The position numbers and the translations under genes are program-made. DNA of 18,027 nt from Brachionus plicatilis (lineage: Eukaryota > Rotifera > Eurotatoria > Ploima > Brachionidae), in the NCBI GenBank assembly GCA_010279815.1, contig QEOQ01000470.1, positions 10,649-28,675 on the forward strand, read 5' to 3'. Every line of letters starts with the position of its first letter. Position 1 is the stretch's first letter. The notes beneath the pieces are model-generated. The model made no database searches and was not told the origin of the DNA. It worked only from the letters and a program-made list of their open reading frames with translations. Below are positions 8,650 to 16,899 of this stretch, in pieces.

Positions 8650-11125
8650 TATCCTTTGGGTTGAGGAGGATGTGATGACGTGACAATAGTCGAAAATAGA
8701 GCGTATGAGAATTTATAAAGTGTGATCGAGGTGTTTGTCGATGTAATCCATTTGAATCCTTTGATTCGTTTGATTAGGTTGATTTTGGATTCCATTTTTG
8801 ATTTAATGAACTCAAGGTGATCTTTGAAACTGATTTTCGGGTCGAATTTTATTCCTAGAAAGATTGGTTTTGGTTCTAGTGGTAAAAGTGTATTGTCAAT
8901 AGTTAGATTTAGGCTGGATTTTTGCTCATATTCTTTTCTCTGGCCAGCTGGGGTGAAAACCGTGTAGCAAGTTTTGCTTTTGTTTATTTTAGAGCTCCTA
9001 TCGTTGCAAAATTGATTTATTTTGTTTATTGCTTTTTGAAGAGTGACTTCTAGTTTTTTCTTGGTTTTTTTTTTGGCCCAGATACATAAATCATCGGCAA
9101 AGAGCGCTACGTTTACATCTTTATCTAACTGCTTGACAACGTCGCTGAAATATGCTATGAAAAGAGTTGGTGAAAGACAGCTGCCTTGCGGAACTCCACA
9201 TGAAATTTGGTGCAGTTTTGATTTTGAATTGCCGTAGTATACAAAGAATTTTCGATCCTTGAGAAAGCTTTCAATCCATTTGATCATTTTTTTGTCGAGG
9301 CCTTTTGTCCTGAGACATTGAATTATGCCTTTGTGAGGTGTTTTATCGAAAGCTTTTTCGAGGTCGAAAAGAATAGCCGCTACAAGAAGTTTTTTATTAA
9401 AACCATCGGCAATGTCCTGAGTGAGCCGAAGAATCTGATCTTGGGTGCTTCGATTTTTTCTGAAACCAGATTGAGTTTCAGGTAAAATGTTGTTTGTTTC
9501 GAGCCATTTTTGAAGCTTGATAGTAACTATCTTTTCACACCATTTCCCAATTGTATTAAGAAGCAAAATAGGTCGGTATGACGATATTTCGTCTTTTGGT
9601 TTGCCTTTTTTAGGGATCATAATGATTTTGGATGTTTTCCACGCTTGAGGCACGTAGTTTCAATGAAGATTTGAAAATTGTAAATATTTCTATAAGAGTT
9701 GGTTCAGTGCAATTTTTGAAAAGCTTGTTTGTGACATTATCTTCACCCGGGGCGGCTTTATCTCTGAGCTCTGAGCTCTTTATCTCTGAGAGTGCTTGTA
9801 AAGGTTTCAAAGTTCAAACTTGTGTCGCACGGGATGTTTGCTTGACTATTAATTGGGTTTTGTGGAAAAACAGTGTGATTTTTTTCGGTAAAGGTTTCTT
9901 TAAGACTAGTGGCAAAAGCATCTGCGATAACGATTTCATCAGTTTCGTAGTTATTGTTGTTAATTTTGTAGTTCGATTGACGAGTGTTCATATTGCTTTC
10001 ATAATTTTCAAGTTTATTCCATAGCTTCCAATGTTTTGAGTCAGATGCATTGAACTTCTTCAACTCGTTGAACTCGCTTTCAAGCTTTTGTTGCTTAAAA
10101 TCTTGGGTTGCTTTTTTAACCCTGTGTGTTAGCATGTTGAGCATTTTTTTATGATACGCGCTTTGAGTTTTGTGGAATAATCTTCTTATTTTGTTTTTAA
10201 GCTTGATCAGCTCGATTGTGGTTTTTGGAAGTTCAATGAGCGGTTTGTGCTTGAGGTCAACTTTAAAAGTAACTTTTGCTTCGCTTGCTGCTTGATCAAT
10301 TCTTTCGGCTATTTTTTTTGCGGCGATTTCAAGTTCTGACTCACTTTTTAGCTCGCCATTTACACAAATTGGCATTGCATTCAGGTTGGTTGCAAATTTT
10401 TCCCAGTTTAATTTGGTGAACTCCATAGGCTTCGTTTCAACTTTGGAATTTTTTAGTACAGTTATCGTAGGTTGGTGATCGCTAATTGAATCATTGAGGA
10501 CCATAAAGTAGCGAAAAAACTTGTATATGTTATTGGAGCATAAGGTTAGGTCTAAAATACTTTTGCTTTTTTTATAGGTTGGTGTTTTGTTATTGAGGAT
10601 GGTAACATGTTCATTATCGATGAATTCTAAAAGCCTTTTACCTCTTGCTTCGTCAGCGTTGCAGTGCCAACGTGTGTGCTTAGCGTTGAAGTCTCCCATG
10701 ATAACGTATTTGTTGAATTTTTTCGAGATTGCTTCGAGTATTTCTGTATTGAATTTATTTGATTTGCTATCTGGCGGACAGTAAATAGTAAATATTGCAA
10801 TTTTTTCGTTATTTAGTTTAATCTCGACCCCTGTAATGTTGTTGTTCATTTTTAAATTTTGAAGTTTTGAGAAGTCGATTGGATCGTATTTTATGTTGTT
10901 TTTAATACAGAAACAAACCCCACCTCCTCGTTTTACTAACCTATCGTCCCTCACGATTTCGTAATTTTTTAGGCTTAAATTTGATTTTGGTTATAGAAAA
11001 TTTTCGTTGATACTGACTAAGTCTATTTTGTGTTTATTAATTAAGTTTTCTATTTGGGTTTGTGTTTGAGTTGGAACAATTGACCGACAGTTGATATGGA
11101 GTATTCTGAAATTTGGATTATTCAT
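8650..11125 (-). pseudogene. LINE ORF2 (APE endonuclease-reverse transcriptase), broken
   Basis: The start ATG at 11125 lies in the end of ORF1. Codon 45 is a stop (10991-10993). The endonuclease motifs follow in order: INCRSI, YCPPDSK, GDFNAKHTRW, LDLTL and SDHQP, so its catalytic residues are visible. A 22-bp tandem duplication at 9756-9790 shifts the frame, and a single-base shift occurs near 9655. The reverse transcriptase then reads from about 9655: PQAWK, SYRP, QSGFRKNRSTQDQ, motif A LFDLEKAFD, motif B GVPQGSCLSP and motif C FADD. Near 8715 another one-base shift moves the thumb (RSIFDYCHVITSSSTQR) out of the open frame. At about 8650 the element stops. The long frame 9653-8316 thus joins reverse transcriptase to viral helicase by accident. 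Function would be target-primed reverse transcription; this copy is dead. Confidence 0.85.
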
Positions 11126-12650
11126 TGTGATTTTCGTCTAAGTTCATTTGTACTTGCGTTATTATCTTCGTCGATAATTCGTTCTGGACGTAAGATGCAT
11201 ATTGTGGTCCGAAGATATTGTTGATATGGTCGATGAAAGGCTGTCCGCCATCGTAAATTGTACCAGTTATGTTGCTGAAATTAAGCATAAATTCGATTTG
11301 ATTTTGTAGCATTTTTTTTATCATGAAATCATAGAAGAACATAAGTTGGTTGATAACTTGGAGCTGCTGTTGTTGTTCTTGTTGTTGCTGCTGCTGGATA
11401 TATCTTTGACCGTTTTGGTTTTGGTATTGTGGTGAGAAAGATTCTTGGCGGTAAAAATTGTTTTGATTTAATGCTTGATTTATTTTTTTTCCTTCTCTTT
11501 CTTCTTTTTGTTTTTTAGCTTCATTGAGTTTCGGGCAGATTTTTGATACCGCAGTGTGGCCATGTTCATTGCAGTTTGTGCAAAAATATTCGTTTGGTTT
11601 GCTGATTGGACAGGACTTGTGTGTGTGCTCTTTTGATCCGCATCTAAGGCAGGACTTGTCATTTTTGCAGTCTTCCGTTCTGTGAGTGAGTTGATAACAG
11701 TTAAAACATTGCGTAGGTTTTGTTCCAATTCTCCACGCTGAGACTCTTATGTACGTGTAGCCGATGCGAAGTTTTTTTTCATCGATTAATTTTTCGTAGC
11801 TTGCTCTGTCAAGGACTATTTCTTTTACTGTGTCAGTAGGTAGACCATTTTCCCCTTTTTTTGTGACTCTCATTACGTTGTCAATATTGTAGTTCACTTT
11901 TAGGTATTGTTTAGTTTCCTCGTCTTCGATGTTGAAATCGGGGTCGACTTTGTGTAGCGCAATGAAGAATTTGGCATTTTTGTTGATGAGCTCGATTCCA
12001 ACATCAAAGGCGTCTTTCGGCCAGTTGAGGGGATTTTTGAGAAATTCTAGGTCTTTATTTTGGTTAGTTGCGATTATAAGTTCTTGTTTTGAGTTTATAC
12101 CTGCATTGCAAATGGTTATTTTGGGAATAATATTTTTTACATAATTTGCAAGGAATAAAGGGTTTTTGAATTTTTTGTCAAAAGAACCATTTTTGCTTTT
12201 GAAGCGTAGAATGTTTATTGTTGCGTTATGGATGTTGCTGTTTTGGAAAGATGTGGTTGATTCTAGATTTATTGGTGTCGTTATGTTTGTATCTAGTTGG
12301 AATGGTTGAGTAACTTTATTTCCTAGGCTTTGAGTGTTGTTATTTGAGGCGGTTTGTAGATCGTTTGATTGAATTTTTTTTGGGTCTGATTCGACTCTGT
12401 TGGGTGAGATCAGGGCTTGTTCGTATTTTCGCTTTGGGTTTGGTTGGTTTTTTGGTAGAAATTGATGTTGTTGTTGATTGAGTTGATTTTGTGGAAGTTG
12501 GTTGAATAGGTTTGTAAAGAGTTGATGAGGGTTGCTATTGATAAAAGGAGGATAATAATGATTATTCGAGGGATGATAAATTGACTGTATCATTGGGGGT
12601 TGGTTTCCTGGCCCGTTAGACCAATGAAACAAAGGTGCTTGGCCAGACAT
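11118..12650 (-). CDS. LINE ORF1 protein with three CCHC zinc knuckles (510 aa)
   Basis: RNA-binding (gag-like) ORF1 of the LINE. I start it at the ATG at 12650 (MSGQAPLFHW) because its context ACCAAAATGT is good; the frame is open 13 codons further upstream. Residues 1-130 are Asn/Gln/Pro-rich and probably disordered. A folded central part (about 155-300) precedes three knuckles: CFNC...C at 315-328 and CLRC...C at 334-347, both CX2CX4HX4C, and CTNC...C at 357-372 (CX2CX4HX6C). A Gln-rich run (about 418-432) and a hydrophobic C-terminus follow. The frame has no lesion over 510 codons, unlike the ORF2 behind it. The last 8 nt overlap the ORF2 start, suggesting translational coupling. Confidence 0.85.
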   Translation of the reverse strand: MSGQAPLFHWSNGPGNQPPMIQSIYHPSNNHYYPPFINSNPHQLFTNLFNQLPQNQLNQQQHQFLPKNQPNPKRKYEQALISPNRVESDPKKIQSNDLQTASNNNTQSLGNKVTQPFQLDTNITTPINLESTTSFQNSNIHNATINILRFKSKNGSFDKKFKNPLFLANYVKNIIPKITICNAGINSKQELIIATNQNKDLEFLKNPLNWPKDAFDVGIELINKNAKFFIALHKVDPDFNIEDEETKQYLKVNYNIDNVMRVTKKGENGLPTDTVKEIVLDRASYEKLIDEKKLRIGYTYIRVSAWRIGTKPTQCFNCYQLTHRTEDCKNDKSCLRCGSKEHTHKSCPISKPNEYFCTNCNEHGHTAVSKICPKLNEAKKQKEEREGKKINQALNQNNFYRQESFSPQYQNQNGQRYIQQQQQQEQQQQLQVINQLMFFYDFMIKKMLQNQIEFMLNFSNITGTIYDGGQPFIDHINNIFGPQYASYVQNELSTKIITQVQMNLDENHNE

Positions 12651-12770
12651 TTTGGTTAAGCAGTTTAAATACGCAATTTTTTCACACAATTAAATAATTT
12701 TCAGAGTGGAATTTCAGTAACAAATAATTATTTTATAAATTAAAAATATTTCAATTAAAAAAACAAATTA

Positions 12771-13064
12771 CTTGTTTATTAGCATCTTGTTGTTCTTCAA
12801 ACCAATACAACATCGCCTGATCAACATCGTCGTAACTTGACAATTTTATACGCTTTTTTTTAGGGCCCGGCTAAGTTCTTTTCGTAATGTTCAAAAATTT
12901 TTGCTTTCGACGACAAACTAGTATAAATTGTAGAAGCATTAACGTTGTATTGTTTGGCCAACTTTGAAGTGGTTATTTTTTTTCTCAGTATGCTTTTTTA
13001 TAATATCTATCTTGACTTCAAGATATATACATTTTCTCTTTTTGCAAACTTTTTTTTCATTCAT
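12771..13064 (-). pseudogene. Tigger-type transposase N-terminus, frameshifted
   Basis: Starts MNEKKVCKKRKCIYLEVKID. After a one-base shift the CENP-B-type first HTH is read: KITTSKLAKQYNVNASTIYT. A TAA occurs near 12867, and after another shift the start of the second HTH (CENP-B_HTH) follows: SSYDDVDQAMLYWFEEQQDA. This order of domains is characteristic of pogo/Tigger transposases. The DDE domain is absent because the sequence ends at the LINE. Transposase function in this copy is lost. Confidence 0.7.
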
Positions 13065-13355
13065 TTTTATCAATTGGAAATTTTAGATAAACAATAATTA
13101 GTAATTGTCAAGTATTTATTTACTATTTTTTATTATCAAGGTCATAATGTCAAGCATAATTTTAGAAATCAATATAAAATTTTATTGGTTAAAAATATGA
13201 AAAAATATTGCAATTTTGGAGTGAAAGATTGAATAATCTATTATAATTTTATTTATATCCAATTAAAAAAAAAAGTAAAAAGAAAATAAAATTCCGCTCA
13301 ATTTACATTGAATTCACTCAAGATGTGTTAAATAACGAATGTAATTTTTTTAAAA

Positions 13356-13561
13356 TTCGTTATATAAAGGTTTTTTTCATAAGAAAAGTATTACTCGTTT
13401 TTTTTTCTTAGTTCGTTATATCGGGATTTCGTTATAAAGAGGTTCGTTGTATCAAAGAAAATTAGCAATCTTTTTCCTTTATAAAAAATCGGTTCCTGGA
13501 TTCATATTCGTAATTTAGAGGAGTTCGTTATATGGGGGTTCGTTATACGGAGGATCGACTG
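13356..13561. repeat. Terminal and subterminal TTCGTTATA repeats of the Tigger remnant
   Basis: At least five copies of a TTCGTTATAT-like unit occur between 13357 and 13549 (for example ATTCGTTATATAAAGG, GTTCGTTATATCGGG, GTTCGTTATATGGGGG and GTTCGTTATACGGAGG). The last copies form the terminus. They are probable transposase binding sites. Confidence 0.75.
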
Positions 13562-13639
13562 TATTAAAATTAAAATTATTAATTGAAAATTTTAAAATTT
13601 GTTTATAAAAAAATATTAATATTTAAATAAAAATTCAAT

Positions 13640-14574
13640 TTATTTCTTTTCTGTTTCAGTCTTGCATTCCAAACAAATCCCACGTAGAACTAGTCTGTAC
13701 ATTGATTCATTGAATGCAATGTTCCGATCGAACAAAAAATCTTAAAAAAATAAAATCAATGAAAATATTCGTTTCAAAAACTTTGATATTCTTACCTTTT
13801 GTAGCCCTGAGAGCTGGATTGTTCTGGTCCATTTTTGATCCTGTATTTTTAGCTCAAACATCAGCATCAGGAACAAGCGCTTTGGCCATTACTCGAAATA
13901 TTGATGTGCCACTTTGTTTCTGTTCAATCATCATTTCAATCCGATTAAACAAGTTTTTGTGCATATAAATTCCTTCGTAGCTGTTGTAAAAAAGTATTTC
14001 TGTAGTGTTCGCACCAAATTTTATTATCTCTTAACTCTTTTTGCAGAACCCACATATGTTATTATTTGCACAATGGTACAATCTTTTTTATGAATGAAGG
14101 ATCTAAATTTTAAATATGATAAAAAAATTTTAAAATTTGAAAAATAAAAATTAACCCATCAATTGTTTGTATGTATCTATTTTTTTCTATCAATTCTTTG
14201 TTTTCCCTTTTCTTGTTTTCTAGTTTTTTCTTTAAGTCATTTATATATTCATCTCTTTCATTTAGTTTCCTATCATATTCATTATCTATTGATGTTGATT
14301 ATCAAATATGATCAAACTCAACTTCATGTTCATTTTCATCAAAGCTTTCATTGTCTTTATGGCCAACTTTTAAGGCACGAATTTTATTAGGCGATTTTTT
14401 GTTAATGCGTTCATTATTTTGCCTACTTACACTAATAGAGATCTTACAAATGCTATTTTTTATGTTTTTTTGAGGACTGTATTTTTTAAATATACTTATC
14501 TTAGTTAAATTTTTGATGGTTGAAAATTTTCTAAATGTTCGATTAATTGTAATATTGATCGAACAACTAGACAT
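13640..14574 (-). pseudogene. Coiled-coil plus BEN-like domain gene, probably decayed
   Basis: Minus strand. A first exon from ATG 14574 is Lys/Ser-rich. It hits in-frame TGA TAA near 14300, then the same frame continues as a charged coiled coil (KLNERDEYINDLKKKLENKK) to about 14156. After a GT-AG intron (about 14103-14155) a segment is read only by changing frame. Then follow IEMMIEQKQSGTSIFRVMAK and, after a TGA, NTGSKMDQNNPALRATK. A GT-AG intron (13741-13795) leads in frame to a last exon ending at 13640. The pattern (helical start, a short G-S/T turn, a conserved NPAL-type stretch, final helix) reminds me of BEN domains, which bind DNA, but this is a weak match. In-frame stops and frame changes argue for a pseudogene, unless further introns were missed. 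Confidence 0.4.
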
Positions 14575-14659
14575 ATTGTTGAATTGTTTTCTCCTTTAAT
14601 AATAGGTTTAATTATTAAATTTGATATTCAATTTTGATTATTTATTATACCTTGAATCT

Positions 14660-15010
14660 CAATTGTGACGTATTCAAAAGGTTCCAATATTTTCACAATT
14701 TCTATTAGCTTAGTTAATTCTGTTTGATTTAGTCTTAACCTATTTTCGTCGATTTGATCAAGTGTATAGTTTAAATCATTGAGTTTAATTTTCGTGATTC
14801 TTCATAAACACTTGAGCTCACTGTTCCATCTTACTTTTATCGGTTTAGTAATTGCATTGTAATTTTTTCCGTTTTTGGCGAAATCCTTCTTTTGACCATA
14901 TTTTGCAGCAATTTTCGTACATTTTGAAGTGTTCGTCTAAAATTGTTTACTGTTTTTAAGCTTTTTTTGATTCCTTGTTGAATCGAATAAAAACAAACCA
15001 TATGCTTTTT
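14660..15010 (-). pseudogene. hAT-family transposase fragment
   Basis: On the minus strand the frame reads ...NAITKPIKVRWNSELKCL, a stop, then RITKIKLNDLNYTLDQIDEN, and further on TELTKLIEIVKILEPFEYVT. The RWNS motif, followed about 50 residues later by a leucine-rich helix and ILxPFxxxT, is the hallmark of the hAT transposase region between catalytic residues. Only this part is left and it contains a stop. I see no terminal repeats or 8-bp duplication. Confidence 0.6.
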
Positions 15011-15439
15011 TCGGTTATTGATTGGAACTCAAAAGGATTTATTTTTTTTTTTTTAAATCATTTGGCTTTTGGTCTGAATATATAATTGAAAAAGCACCAT
15101 CATTTTAATGAAAAAATATCAAAATTTAAAATAAAATCATTATTTATACAAAATTCATTTTTGGTGATTGACTTTTTTCTAAAAAATATTAAATTCAATT
15201 GACTTGTATTGACTTAGAATTTATAACTTTTGCCAAAGCTTGGCTTTAGTTTCAAAATCATTAACTTTAAATTTCCAAAAAAAAGAATAAAAAAAATTTT
15301 TATTACAAAAAAAAAGAAATTTATAGAAGCAAAATAATTTTTTCAAGTCAAGTCACTGACTTGACTTTATTTAATATTGATCAAATTTTTTATTTTTTCA
15401 TCTTTTAAAGATATATATTTAATTTTTGTTTTAATTTAT
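15011..15439. other. AT-rich spacer without a gene
   Basis: A/T-rich sequence between the hAT fragment and the orphan open segment. Apart from AAGTC-type repeat units (separate entry, plus looser TTGACTTG...TTGACTT copies near 15198-15215) I see nothing coding on either strand. Confidence 0.5.
15345..15367. repeat. AAGTCAAGTCA palindrome
   Basis: AAGTCAAGTCA, one C, then TGACTTGACTT: perfect 11-bp arms. It is nearly the same as the AAGTCAAGTCAATGACTT copies at 4060-4113, and related units occur at 15198-15215. Confidence 0.75.
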
Positions 15440-15598
15440 CTAAATTCTGACTGAACTAAAAATATGAGATGCATTCATTTCACAAACATAAATAACATCA
15501 TTGGCATATATCAGTGCACATTTTTGCAATTGATCTATATGAGCAAGGAAAATATTGTCAGTCTGATGGCAGATAGTATCATAATCTGAATAATGATA
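15440..15598 (-). other. Orphan open segment, possible exon
   Basis: On the minus strand, right after an acceptor-like TTTATTTCAG, a frame stays open for 52 codons and ends with TAG at 15440. It reads YHYSDYDTICHQTDNIFLAH and then a stretch with Cys and Asp/Asn. It is less AT-rich than its surroundings and has no homopolymer runs, which is unusual for spacer here. I do not recognise the product. It could be the last exon of a lost or unseen gene, or a transposon remnant. Confidence 0.25.
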
Positions 15599-15947
15599 CT
15601 GAAATAAAAACTGAACAATAATTTAGATTTTTCAAATTTCGTTTTAATAATTTTGTTTGATAATTTTAGAAGCTGAAATAAGAAATAAAAAAGTTTATAC
15701 GACCATCGTCGCTATACTTCAATACTAAAATTAAAAATTTTGTAAAATATTGAGGGATTATTTACTCTCGATTTTTAAAAAGAAAATTTGGAACTAAATT
15801 GAATTTTAAAAATTTTTTCTAGTAAATTTCAAATTCAAAATTTTCAAATTTTTAAAAAGAGAACCAAATAACTACAATATTTGAATCTAATTTACAAAAA
15901 TTTTATTAAACATTAAAAATAAATTTATTTAATAACAATTGATTTAT
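15599..15947. other. AT-rich spacer before SMNDC1 3' end
   Basis: Mostly A/T with repeated AAATTTTT-type words (15720-15900) that form weak inverted repeats. I see no gene. The sequence just past the SMNDC1 stop contains several AATAAA-like words on the minus strand that could serve as its poly(A) signal. Confidence 0.4.
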
Positions 15948-16899
15948 TTAATGATATGTCGATGTTCGATAACTTTGGGCCGAATATCTTGACTTGGTGG
16001 AAGTGCTTGCGGAATTGGCAGCCGCTTGGGCAGAGGAGTTATTACTAGATGGCATTATACTACCACTTGCACTTATTGGACGGTTTAACAGACTATTGGT
16101 TCCGACTCCAATCTTATTCTCATGGTCTGATGGAATCTCAAACTTATTTTTCTTAACCACTCCCTTCCATGTCTTTGATGAGAGTTTACTATTGAAATTT
16201 TTCCACTTATTCTTTTCTTTTTCACTAATTTCATCCATAGCCTTGAGTTTTGCAGCAAATTTTTCACGCTTTCTTTTTTTGGCTTCCCTCAATTTTGTTT
16301 CAAGCTCTTTCCTATATTAAAATAAAATTAACAATTTTGCCTGAAAATTAAATTCTTTTACTTTGAAAAGGCTTTTTTGTTACCAGTAATCTTTGAACTA
16401 GATTTTTGAATCAGAGAATCATTAGAAATAGTATTAGCATTTTTTGAACGTGGCAATAACTGGGCTACCTAAAATGATGGTTAGGACTAATATAAAAATA
16501 AAAGAAAATTTTTAATAACCTGAGAGAGTTCAATACTTGCTTGACCATCAAAAACCACTGTGCATGAGCCATCCTCAAATATTTGTCTGACAGTTGCCGA
16601 GTAATACTTACCATCAACCCTCCAAATAGCCATGCATTTATCACTTGGTCTCCAGTTAATATCAGCTTTAGCTTTAGACTTTGCTTCATCAGCTTCTTCA
16701 GCAATCAAATCTTCAGTTAGTTTGATTACTTCCTAATAGAAATAAATTTTTAAAAATTTAAAATAATAATAAAATGTACCTCTAAATCAGATTTCAATCT
16801 AAGTAGTTCTGCATTATCAGGTTGGGATTTTAAAGCGATTTCAACTTGTTCCAGTTGTATTTTATATTCCTGGAGTGTAGATTCAGAATCAACTTCCAT
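15948..16899 (-). CDS. SMNDC1: SMNDC1/SPF30-like Tudor splicing factor (4 exons)
   Basis: Spliceosomal Tudor protein that binds symmetrically dimethylated arginines on Sm proteins and is needed for tri-snRNP joining. Exons on the minus strand: 16780-16899, 16520-16732, 16362-16468 and 15948-16311. The introns are 47, 51 and 50 nt with GT-AG ends and consistent phases, giving 267 aa (human about 238). Residues 1-45 form an N-terminal helix (MEVDSESTLQEYKIQLEQVE). The Tudor domain is at about 66-115, with WRPSDKCMAIWRVDGKYYSA and FEDGSCTVVFDG. A basic helical part follows (KELETKLREAKKRKREKFAA and NKWKNFNSKL). The conserved motif KIGVGT comes next, then N/RP. The C-terminal tail is Ser/Ala-rich and lineage-specific. 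The start is the first ATG of the frame. I see no lesion, so this is probably a live gene. Confidence 0.9.

Larger units (their letters stand above)
6841..8650 (-). pseudogene. Broken viral Rep/NS1-type SF3 helicase gene
   Basis: Minus strand. From about 8650 an open frame carries a helicase core: a Walker A-like motif GKAGTYKT near 8445, in which Tyr stands where the family normally has Gly, then a Walker B-like run ending IIFE, followed at once by a TAA (8316-8318). The frame continues to another stop at 8190-8192. Sequence similarity to the family then resumes in a neighbouring frame (ORF ending 7712, start of open stretch near 8235). That part has the sensor/arginine region (RFF near 8180), a charged tail and an acidic C-terminus. 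An 881-bp transposon interrupts the tail. The original stop lies beyond it at 6841-6843. The N-terminal nickase half is absent, replaced by LINE sequence at about 8650. The role in the virus would be genome replication. Parvovirus NS1-like versus CRESS Rep-like cannot be settled by eye. Confidence 0.6.
8650..12770 (-). mobile_element. LINE retrotransposon, 3'-truncated
   Basis: Non-LTR retrotransposon on the minus strand: 5' leader about 12651-12770, ORF1 12650-11118, ORF2 from 11125 overlapping ORF1 by 8 nt, then endonuclease and reverse transcriptase. ORF organisation, three CCHC knuckles in ORF1 and an APE-type endonuclease fit the Jockey/I group, though I cannot place the clade. The coding sequence ends near 8650, shortly after the reverse transcriptase thumb. 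The rest of ORF2, the 3' UTR and tail are missing and viral sequence follows. LINEs are usually truncated at the 5' end, so loss of the 3' end points to a later deletion or recombination. No target duplication could be assigned. The 5' end abuts a Tigger transposase remnant. Confidence 0.85.
12771..13561 (-). mobile_element. Tigger/pogo element remnant, 5' end with terminus
   Basis: The right edge is a typical terminus: read on the minus strand it starts CAGTCGATCCTCCG at 13561, next to TA (13562-13563). The transposase N-terminus lies inside (from ATG 13064). The left side is cut off at about 12770, where the LINE 5' leader begins, so the LINE or a later rearrangement removed most of the element. 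Confidence 0.7.

Noticed and set aside
8316..9653. A genuine reverse transcriptase-helicase fusion protein
   Set aside because: The natural end of the RT domain (RSIFDYCHV...) is read in a different frame from about 8715 to 8650. The LINE is truncated there, and both partners carry other lesions, so the joined frame is accidental.
10587..12144. Further frames inside the LINE on both strands (for example 11480-11728 minus and 11929-12144 plus)
   Set aside because: They overlap the clearly supported ORF1 and ORF2 in other frames and contain no domain of their own.
13714..14390. Plus-strand hydrophobic frames resembling membrane peptides
   Set aside because: They lie opposite the Lys/Asn-rich minus-strand pseudogene; the Leu/Phe/Ile content is the reverse reading of A-rich codons.
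15994..16320. Plus-strand 108-codon frame opposite SMNDC1
   Set aside because: Antisense shadow of the last SMNDC1 exon, whose identity is well supported.
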